Shown here one piece after another: positions 1-5,277 of a stretch of DNA of 9,157 nt. The notes below the pieces were generated by a model. It searched no databases. It was given only the letters and a program-made list of their open reading frames with translations, and was not told the DNA's origin. A program made the translations under genes and the position numbers. Location: assembly GCA_910585035.1 (NCBI GenBank), contig CAJUEF010000001.1, positions 148,924-158,080 on the forward strand, in the 5' to 3' direction. The stretch comes from an uncultured Christensenellaceae bacterium (lineage in GTDB: Bacteria; Bacillota; Clostridia; Christensenellales; MGBC116941). Each line of letters begins with the position of its first letter. The first letter of the stretch is position 1.

Positions 1-54
1 GAATTTTTGTTAACAAAAAATATATAAAAAAATAAAATTTTTTTGTAAAATTTA

Positions 55-83
55 TTTATTAATTTGCAAAGTTGATGTATAAT
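55..83 (+). promoter_or_regulatory. Putative sigma-A promoter of the chemoreceptor gene
   Basis: A perfect TATAAT lies at 78-83, about 45 nt before the likely start codon. The hexamer 17 nt upstream (TTTATT, 55-60) is a poor -35 match. I see no GCCGATAT-like sigma-D motility -10 element. The surrounding AT-richness makes chance matches likely, so confidence is modest. Confidence 0.4.
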
Positions 84-113
84 TAAAATGTAAATTAAAG
101 TAATGTGACTAAA

Positions 114-120
114 GAGGGGG
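114..120 (+). promoter_or_regulatory. Ribosome binding site that sets the chemoreceptor start
   Basis: GAGGGGG at 114-120 is followed after 8 nt by TTG at 129. The longest reading frame would start at GTG 105, but that start would place this Shine-Dalgarno inside the coding region and has no ribosome binding site of its own. The TTG start is therefore preferred. Confidence 0.75.
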
Positions 121-128
121 AACAGGTT

Positions 129-1781
129 TTGAAAAACAGTATTAGAAAGGCCATATGGATTAGAATTGCAGCGGCAGCAATATCTATATTGATATTTGCA
201 GGCGTAGTTTTAATTAACTCTATCCAGATGAAAAAGAAAAGCCAATACATTTCACAGTCTAATGACCTTGTTGCAAAATCTTACAGTGCAGAAATTGCTC
301 ATTACAACTGGGGCAATAATTTAAGAGATGCTATTTATCTTGGAAATGAATTTACAGGAAGTACAGATTATAAAGGCTGTGTTCTTGGTAAATGGATTTA
401 CGGAGAGCGTGGAACGAGTGATATTGAAGAAGCAGTTCACCAAAAACTGGATGCTCTTGAGTCTATCCATAAGGAGATTCATGAATCAGCAGTAATTATT
501 ACGGATATGTATAAAACAAATCCAAACGGTGCTAGACAGTATTTCCAAAACAATACTATATCAAGTATTAATAAATTAGTTGCCGGTTTGGATGAAATTA
601 TTCAACTTAGTACCGATATTAACCATACTGATACTATTGAAATGCAAAGATCAATAACATTTCTTATATGGTTGAGCATTATCTGCGGTATCATAACAAT
701 TGGATGTATGGTAAGTCTTGTTCAGTATGTAATGCTTAAGATAGTTCATCCTGTTCTTAATATTACAGAGGAGAGCAGCAACTTATCACAAGGAAGCCTT
801 AAATTCCATGTTGAAGTTAAGGAAGACAATGAAATCGGTAAGCTGGTTCAATCCCTTGAGCAGTCAGTGAATACTATTAAAGAATATGTTTCTGACATTG
901 ATGTAACAATGTCCTATCTTGCTGACGGAGATTTCACAGCTAGTCCTTCCATTCCATATATAGGTGACTTTAAACCTATTGAGGCATCAATAAATAACTT
1001 TATTGATAATGTAAAATCTACATTGTCACAGCTGGAAACAATTTCTGAGCAGGTATCCTATGGTTCAGGACAGGTATCAAACAGTGCTCAGTCTCTTGCT
1101 CAGGGTGCTACAGAACAGGCAAGTTCAGTTGAGAGCTTATCTCTTACAACCAATGAAATATCCAAGAGCGCTACTGAAAATGCTAAAGCTGCTCATCAAT
1201 CCATGGAACAGCTTGAACAGGCAAACGATGAGGTTGGCACATGTAATGAAAGTATGAAAGATATGGTTAAGGCAATGGATCATATTAATACTTCTTCACA
1301 AGAAATTGGTAAGATTCTTAAAACTATCGAAGATATTGCTTTCCAGACCAATATTCTTGCTCTTAACGCTGCAGTAGAAGCTGCCCGTGCAGGTGCGGCT
1401 GGTAAAGGCTTTGCTGTTGTTGCTGACGAGGTAAGAAACTTGGCTGCTAAATCTGATGAAGCTGCAAAAGCAACAAAGGAACTTATTGAAAGCTCAATGG
1501 CTGCTGTTGAAAACGGTAATCATATTGTTTCTTCTGTATCTAATGCTCTTCAAAAGACAGCTGATTTATCCAGTGAAGCTGTTTCAGGCATGGGCAAGAT
1601 TGCATCTTCTGTTGAAAACGAAGCGAAAGCTATTGAAGATGTTACAGTTGGCATTGATCAAATTTCTACTGTTGTACAGAGCAATACTGCGACAAGCCAA
1701 GAGCAGGCAGCCGCAAGTGAGGAACTTTCTGTTCAGGCACAAATGCTTAAAGAACAACTTAATAAATTTAAACTTCAGTAA
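129..1781 (+). CDS. Methyl-accepting chemotaxis protein with extracellular CZB-type sensor domain
   Basis: Transmembrane chemoreceptor of 550 residues from the TTG start. It should relay an extracellular signal to CheA/CheW and so bias flagellar rotation. Visible order: TM1 (about 11-30); extracellular sensor (about 33-175); TM2 (about 176-203); HAMP (about 204-256); a second HAMP-like linker containing LADGDF; then the coiled-coil MCP signalling domain. The highly conserved hairpin tip (about 401-442) includes FQTNILALNAAVEAARAG and VVADEVRNLA. The sensor carries the chemoreceptor zinc-binding (CZB) pattern: His58 in HYNW, Cys84 in CVLGKW, and His114/His118 in HKEIH, the usual 3His-1Cys zinc site. 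No NWETF-like CheR/CheB tether is present at the C-terminus. No che genes are adjacent, so it looks like an orphan receptor. Family assignment is firm; the CZB call is by motif; the ligand (zinc or an oxidant) is inferred. Confidence 0.95.
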   Translation: MKNSIRKAIWIRIAAAAISILIFAGVVLINSIQMKKKSQYISQSNDLVAKSYSAEIAHYNWGNNLRDAIYLGNEFTGSTDYKGCVLGKWIYGERGTSDIEEAVHQKLDALESIHKEIHESAVIITDMYKTNPNGARQYFQNNTISSINKLVAGLDEIIQLSTDINHTDTIEMQRSITFLIWLSIICGIITIGCMVSLVQYVMLKIVHPVLNITEESSNLSQGSLKFHVEVKEDNEIGKLVQSLEQSVNTIKEYVSDIDVTMSYLADGDFTASPSIPYIGDFKPIEASINNFIDNVKSTLSQLETISEQVSYGSGQVSNSAQSLAQGATEQASSVESLSLTTNEISKSATENAKAAHQSMEQLEQANDEVGTCNESMKDMVKAMDHINTSSQEIGKILKTIEDIAFQTNILALNAAVEAARAGAAGKGFAVVADEVRNLAAKSDEAAKATKELIESSMAAVENGNHIVSSVSNALQKTADLSSEAVSGMGKIASSVENEAKAIEDVTVGIDQISTVVQSNTATSQEQAAASEELSVQAQMLKEQLNKFKLQ

Positions 1782-1791
1782 AAATTTTATT

Positions 1792-1823
1792 AAAACACAC
1801 CTTTTAAAAGGTGTGTTTTTTAT
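1792..1823 (+). terminator. Rho-independent terminator after the chemoreceptor gene
   Basis: A perfect 28-nt palindrome (1792-1819, core ACACACC/GGTGTGT) sits 11 nt past the stop codon and runs into a T-rich tail (TTTTTTATT). It separates the chemoreceptor from purB. Confidence 0.9.
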
Positions 1824-1832
1824 TATGTATAA

Positions 1833-1862
1833 TTGATAAAAACAGCGTTAAAAAATTATATT
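1833..1862 (+). promoter_or_regulatory. Possible sigma-A promoter for purB
   Basis: TTGATA (1833-1838), an 18-nt spacer and TATATT (1857-1862) each differ from consensus at one base. Transcription from here would give a leader of about 100 nt. A second candidate is the TATAAT at 1925-1930, closer to the gene but without a convincing -35. The leader has no purine-riboswitch core that I can recognise. Confidence 0.4.
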
Positions 1863-1954
1863 TTAAATCGTAATATACCATAATTTTAGAAACTTTAAAA
1901 TAAATGTAGAAAAATTTTAATTTTTATAATAAAATATAAATTAGAAACAATCTG

Positions 1955-1960
1955 TGGAGG
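1955..1960 (+). promoter_or_regulatory. Ribosome binding site that sets the purB start
   Basis: TGGAGG (1955-1960) lies 5 nt before ATG 1966. The longer frame opens at GTG 1954, which would make the Shine-Dalgarno coding. ATG 1966 is the better start. Confidence 0.8.
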
Positions 1961-1965
1961 TAGTT

Positions 1966-3399
1966 ATGTATAACATTTATGAAAATCCTTTGTGCACCAG
2001 ATATGCTACTAAAGATATGCAGTATAACTTTTCAGATGAAAAAAGATATAAAATTTGGAGAAGATTATGGATTGCACTTGCTGAAACTCAAATGGAACTG
2101 GGTTTAGATATAACCCAGGAACAAATTGATGAAATGATTGCAAATAAAGATAATATTGATTACGAATTGGCAAAATCTTTTGAAAAACAGACGCGTCATG
2201 ATGTAATTGCTCATATTAAGGCATATGGGGAGCAGTGTCCTAAAGCTAAACCTATTATTCATCTTGGAGCAACAAGTTGTTATGTTGCAGATAATGCAGA
2301 CCTTATTCTTATGAATCACGGTCTGAAAATACTTCGTAAAAAACTTATTAATATAATATATTGCCTTGCAGATTTTGCACTTGAATATAAAGATCAGCCT
2401 ACGCTCTCTTTTACACACTTACAACCTGCACAGCTTAGCACTGTTGGTAAACGCGCTTGTCTTTGGATACAGGATTTAGTTATTGATTATTATGATTTAG
2501 AGGATGTTCTTGATAATCTTCCTCTTAGAGGAGCAAAAGGAACAACAGGCACCCAAGCGGGATTTTTAACGCTGTTTAACGGTGATTCTCAAAAGGTACG
2601 TCAACTTGACAAAAGAATTGTGGAAAAAATGAATTTTCATTCATCAGTGCCTGTAACCGGACAAACATATACAAGAAAGATAGACCACAAGGTTTTGAGT
2701 TTGCTTTCTTCAATAGCCCAGTCCTGCTATAAGTTTGCTGATGACATGCGAATTCTTCAAGGTTTAAAGGAAGTTGAAGAACCTTTTGAAGATAGCCAGG
2801 TAGGTTCATCTGCAATGCCTTATAAACGCAATCCGATGCGTTGTGAAAGGATGTGCGGACTTAGCAGATTTGTTATGAGCTGTGACCAAAATGCGGCGCA
2901 AACTGCAGCAACTCAGTGGCTTGAAAGAACTTTAGATGATTCTTCAAATAGAAGAATAGTTATTCCCCAATCATTTTTAGCGATAGATGCTGTTTTAAAT
3001 TTATATCTTAATGTTTGTAATGGCATTGTTGTTAATAAAAATGTTATTAATAGACGAATATACGAAGAATTACCTTTTATGGCAACAGAAACTATACTTA
3101 TGCTAGGAGTACAAAAAGGTGGGGACAGGCAGGAACTGCATGAAAAGCTAAGGCAGTATTCCATGCTTGCAACAAAGGCCATAAAAGAAAAAGGAGAAAA
3201 TAATAATCTTCTTTCAATGATAGCTTCAGATCCTATGTTTAAAATAAGCAGCACAGAAATTCAAGATATTTTAGATCCATTTAAGTTTACCGGAAGAAGT
3301 TCAGAGCAAGTGGAGGAGTTTCTTAGAGAGATTGTTAAACCCGTATTATCGGATAATAAAAAATATATTGGAGCTGTTGAAGGGAAAGTAAGCGTATAG
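1966..3399 (+). CDS. purB: Adenylosuccinate lyase
   Basis: Cytoplasmic lyase of the fumarase/aspartase superfamily. It releases fumarate from SAICAR in IMP synthesis and from adenylosuccinate on the way to AMP. The protein is 477 residues, longer than the roughly 430 of Bacillus PurB and close to the vertebrate enzyme, so it belongs to the long subgroup. Visible motifs: RHDV with His78; TSCYV near residue 103; THLQPAQ with the presumed catalytic His151; and the fumarate-lyase signature SSAMPYKRNP at about 281-290, whose flexible loop carries the catalytic serine. The C-terminal part (about 360-470) is the usual ADSL helical domain. The gene stands alone, with no other pur gene in the window, and has its own putative promoter and a downstream terminator. 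No frameshift or missing catalytic residue is seen. Confidence 0.97.
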   Translation: MYNIYENPLCTRYATKDMQYNFSDEKRYKIWRRLWIALAETQMELGLDITQEQIDEMIANKDNIDYELAKSFEKQTRHDVIAHIKAYGEQCPKAKPIIHLGATSCYVADNADLILMNHGLKILRKKLINIIYCLADFALEYKDQPTLSFTHLQPAQLSTVGKRACLWIQDLVIDYYDLEDVLDNLPLRGAKGTTGTQAGFLTLFNGDSQKVRQLDKRIVEKMNFHSSVPVTGQTYTRKIDHKVLSLLSSIAQSCYKFADDMRILQGLKEVEEPFEDSQVGSSAMPYKRNPMRCERMCGLSRFVMSCDQNAAQTAATQWLERTLDDSSNRRIVIPQSFLAIDAVLNLYLNVCNGIVVNKNVINRRIYEELPFMATETILMLGVQKGGDRQELHEKLRQYSMLATKAIKEKGENNNLLSMIASDPMFKISSTEIQDILDPFKFTGRSSEQVEEFLREIVKPVLSDNKKYIGAVEGKVSV

Positions 3400-3510
3400 T
3401 ATATTTAATGCTTAAATATTAAGAAGTATTTTTAGAACAGTTTTTATTTTTATAAATTATAAAAATGAATAACTTATATTTTATTGTATTAGCGTTTGAG
3501 TAGGGGAAAT

Positions 3511-3547
3511 AAAAAAAGCAAAGGATATTATATCCTTTGCTTTTTTT
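3511..3547. terminator. Bidirectional terminator between purB and tRNA-Trp
   Basis: A long stem (core GCAAAGGATA/TATCCTTTGC, loop TTA at 3528-3530) is flanked by an A-run on the left and a T-run on the right. It can therefore end purB transcripts on the plus strand and the tRNA-Trp transcript on the minus strand. Confidence 0.88.
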
Positions 3548-3575
3548 ATTTTAGTAAATACTAATGCGAACAGAC

Positions 3576-3606
3576 CATTTAAAAAATAGTGTTCGGTTTT
3601 TAAATG
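3576..3606. repeat. Inverted repeat in the 3' trailer of tRNA-Trp
   Basis: CATTTAAAAA (3576-3585) and TTTTTAAATG (3597-3606) form a 10-bp inverted repeat with an 11-nt loop, 4 nt beyond the CCA end of the minus-strand tRNA. A second, mutually exclusive pairing (CGAACA 3567-3572 with TGTTCG 3590-3595) overlaps it. It could be a processing structure in the tRNA trailer or simply AT-rich chance pairing. Confidence 0.4.
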
Positions 3607-3609
3607 TAA

Positions 3610-3685
3610 TGGCAGGGGAGACAAGAATCGAACTCGCAACTTTTGGTTTTGGAGACCAACGCTCTACCAATTGAACTACTCCCCT
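3610..3685 (-). tRNA. trnW: tRNA-Trp (anticodon CCA)
   Basis: On the minus strand a 76-nt cloverleaf is readable. The acceptor arm AGGGGAG pairs with CTCCCCT, followed by discriminator G and an encoded CCA (3610-3612). The D-arm has TTCAATTGGTAGAGC. The anticodon stem TTGGT/ACCAA encloses a loop with anticodon CCA, which reads UGG (Trp). The T-arm contains GTTCGATTC. The sequence matches the usual bacterial tRNA-Trp pattern. It is a single tRNA gene, not part of a cluster, with its own promoter upstream and a terminator downstream. Confidence 0.96.
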
Positions 3686-3704
3686 TTAAATCTCGACAAA
3701 AATT

Positions 3705-3733
3705 ATTATACCTCATTATATGTCAGCGGTCAA
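3705..3733 (-). promoter_or_regulatory. Sigma-A promoter of tRNA-Trp
   Basis: On the minus strand TTGACC (3728-3733), a 17-nt spacer and a perfect TATAAT (3705-3710) form a near-consensus promoter. The predicted start is about 13 nt before the mature tRNA 5' end, as expected for a strongly expressed stable RNA. Confidence 0.82.
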
Positions 3734-3794
3734 TAAAAAAACAATAATTATTATAATATTTATAGTTTAAAATATTTTTATTAAATATAATATA

Positions 3795-3803
3795 TGTTAT
3801 AAT
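3795..3803 (+). promoter_or_regulatory. Extended -10 promoter for proC-rnhA
   Basis: TGTTATAAT (3795-3803) is a perfect TGn-extended -10 element, about 32 nt before the proC start codon. No good -35 is visible, and extended -10 promoters tolerate this. It is divergent from the tRNA-Trp promoter, about 60 nt away. Confidence 0.6.
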
Positions 3804-3821
3804 ATTCCTATAAAGGAACTT

Positions 3822-3827
3822 GGAGGG
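3822..3827 (+). promoter_or_regulatory. Ribosome binding site that sets the proC start
   Basis: GGAGGG at 3822-3827 is 7 nt before ATG 3835. It is only 1 nt before ATG 3829 and overlaps TTG 3820, so ATG 3835 is the spaced choice. It also places the GFIGCGNM nucleotide-binding motif at the usual distance from the N-terminus. Confidence 0.75.
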
Positions 3828-3834
3828 TATGACC

Positions 3835-4626
3835 ATGAAAAAAAAGAGAATTTCATTGGGATTTATCGGGTGCGGAAATATGGCAAAAGCCATTATAAAC
3901 GGAATTATTGATAAAAAGGTTTTACCGGCTGATGAAATAGGCTATTTCGATCCATATGTTGAAACTATTCCCAAAGGAATAATTTCTTTTGAAAATAACA
4001 GCTCTTTAGTAGAGGGATGCAGATATATTATTTTAGCCGTTAAACCAAATATGGTGGATCAGGTTTTAAATGAAATATCTAAACAAATAGATGCAAAGCC
4101 ACTTGGATCAATAGCTGCAGGTATTACTACAGAACACATAAGCAGTATTGTTCCAAAGGCTCATATTTTAAGAATAATGCCTAACACCTGTGCAAACATA
4201 GGAAAAAGCTATACATGTCTATCAAAGGATAACAGTCTTACAGAAGAAGAATTTAATGTATTTAACAGTATTTTCAGCGCTGTGGGTAAAGTTGCAATAG
4301 TGAAGGAAGATTATTTTAATGTTTGTGCCGCTGTTTGCAGCTGCGGAGTTGCTTTTGGACATATGCTTATTGAAAGTATGGCGGACGGAGGAGTTTTATG
4401 CGGCATGAATAAAGAAAAGAGCATTGAAATGGCTTCTTATGCCATTGAAGGTGCGTGTAGTATGATAATTGCAAGCCAGCAAAGCCCTACAGCTTTAAAA
4501 GACCAAATTTGTTCGCCTGGAGGTATGACGGCAAAGGCAATGAAAGCTCTTGAGGATGGTGGATTTAGGGCATGTGTAATGTCTGCTGTTGAGGCTGCAT
4601 ATGAAAAGGGTAAGTGCATTAAATGA
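3835..4626 (+). CDS. proC: Pyrroline-5-carboxylate reductase family protein
   Basis: Cytoplasmic reductase of 263 residues, expected to convert pyrroline-5-carboxylate to proline with NAD(P)H, the last step of proline synthesis. An N-terminal Rossmann fold is marked by GFIGCGNMA (9-17), with AVKP (68-71) and RIMPNTCANIG (113-123). The C-terminal dimerisation and active-site domain carries DQICSPGGMTA (about 223-233) and GFRACV. Two normally conserved spots differ: PNTP is PNTC, and the SGSGPAY segment reads CSCGVAF (168-174). Twelve cysteines in 263 residues is high for this family. The gene is first in an operon with rnhA, its stop overlapping the rnhA start. No proA or proB is in the window. 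Family membership is firm; full catalytic activity is inferred, and a ProC paralogue with another imine substrate is possible. Confidence 0.9.
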   Translation: MKKKRISLGFIGCGNMAKAIINGIIDKKVLPADEIGYFDPYVETIPKGIISFENNSSLVEGCRYIILAVKPNMVDQVLNEISKQIDAKPLGSIAAGITTEHISSIVPKAHILRIMPNTCANIGKSYTCLSKDNSLTEEEFNVFNSIFSAVGKVAIVKEDYFNVCAAVCSCGVAFGHMLIESMADGGVLCGMNKEKSIEMASYAIEGACSMIIASQQSPTALKDQICSPGGMTAKAMKALEDGGFRACVMSAVEAAYEKGKCIK

Positions 4627-5063
4627 AACTGGTAAACCTGTATACAGACGGAGCATGCTCAGGAAATCCAGGTCCTGGAGGTTGGGCGGCAATTCTTGAA
4701 TTTAAAGGCTGCGAAAAAGAAATTTCCGGTTTTGAAAAACAAACCACAAACAACCGCATGGAACTTTCTGCAGTTATAAAAGGACTTATGGCATTAAAAG
4801 AACGGTGTCAGGTAAATATATATACAGACAGCGCTTATGTTTTAAATGCTTTTGAAAAAGGCTGGATTTATTCATGGCAGCGCAACGGTTGGAAAAATTC
4901 AAAAAAACAAACTGTTGAAAACTTGGATTTATGGCAGGCGCTTATTAATTTAACTAAAGACCATCAGATAAAATGGATAAAGGTTAAAGGACACAGTGGA
5001 CATGATTATAATGAAAGATGTGATGCGCTGGCACGTAAACAAGTGGCTGATAATGTTATTTAA
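4623..5063 (+). CDS. rnhA: Ribonuclease HI
   Basis: Cytoplasmic endonuclease that cuts the RNA strand of RNA/DNA hybrids, removing R-loops and primer RNA. At 146 residues it is the usual length of a bacterial type I enzyme lacking the N-terminal hybrid-binding domain. All catalytic residues are visible: Asp9 in YTDGAC, Glu47 in NRMELSA, Asp69 in YTDSAY, His124 in VKGHSGH and Asp134 in RCDALA. The basic handle region (about 80-98, with WQRNGWKNSKK) is also present. Its ATG overlaps the proC stop as ATGA, so translation is probably coupled to proC, helped by an AAAGGG at the end of proC. No separate promoter is seen. The assignment is secure. Confidence 0.97.
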   Translation: MKLVNLYTDGACSGNPGPGGWAAILEFKGCEKEISGFEKQTTNNRMELSAVIKGLMALKERCQVNIYTDSAYVLNAFEKGWIYSWQRNGWKNSKKQTVENLDLWQALINLTKDHQIKWIKVKGHSGHDYNERCDALARKQVADNVI

Positions 5064-5087
5064 AGCATTTTTATGAAAAATAAAGAA

Positions 5088-5133
5088 CGCCACAACTATT
5101 CGCAAAAGAAAAGTTTTGCGAATAGTTGTGGCG
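5088..5133. repeat. 20-bp perfect hairpin downstream of rnhA
   Basis: Perfectly complementary 20-nt arms (5088-5107 and 5114-5133, outer CGCCACAAC/GTTGTGGCG) enclose a 6-nt loop GAAAAG. On the plus strand it is followed by GATTTAAAGG rather than a T-run, so it is not a classical terminator for rnhA. On the minus strand a loose T-rich stretch (TTCTTTATTTTT) follows. It may be a second minus-strand terminator, an mRNA-stabilising structure, or a copy of a dispersed palindromic repeat. Confidence 0.75.
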
Positions 5134-5199
5134 GATTTAAAGGTTGGTCATTAAACATTTGCACATATACACTTAATATTTAGTAACACATATTAAATA

Positions 5200-5236
5200 A
5201 AAAACATCCTGTATTAACGCAGGATGTTTTTATTTG
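5200..5236. terminator. Bidirectional terminator between rnhA and the secreted-protein gene
   Basis: AAAAACATCCTG (5200-5211) pairs with CAGGATGTTTTT (5220-5231) around an 8-nt loop. T-rich tails follow on both strands: TTTTTATTTG on plus, TTTTTTATTTAAT on minus. It lies about 40 nt past the stop codon of the minus-strand gene and serves both convergent units. Confidence 0.87.
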
Positions 5237-5277
5237 TAAGAAAAATTATAAAAGCTTTATAAAGAACATTCCATTTA

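Noticed and set aside
1456..1836. 126-codon frame overlapping the chemoreceptor 3' end
   Set aside because: It lies within the conserved MCP signalling domain in another frame, is Leu/Lys-rich without a domain, and runs through the terminator.
1863..1965. Purine riboswitch in the purB leader
   Set aside because: The leader lacks the conserved three-way junction core and loop pairs of the purine riboswitch; only scattered AT-rich similarity is present.
3446..3466. AT-only palindrome after purB
   Set aside because: The 10-nt arms are entirely A/T with a 1-nt loop, which would not be stable and is expected by chance in this composition.
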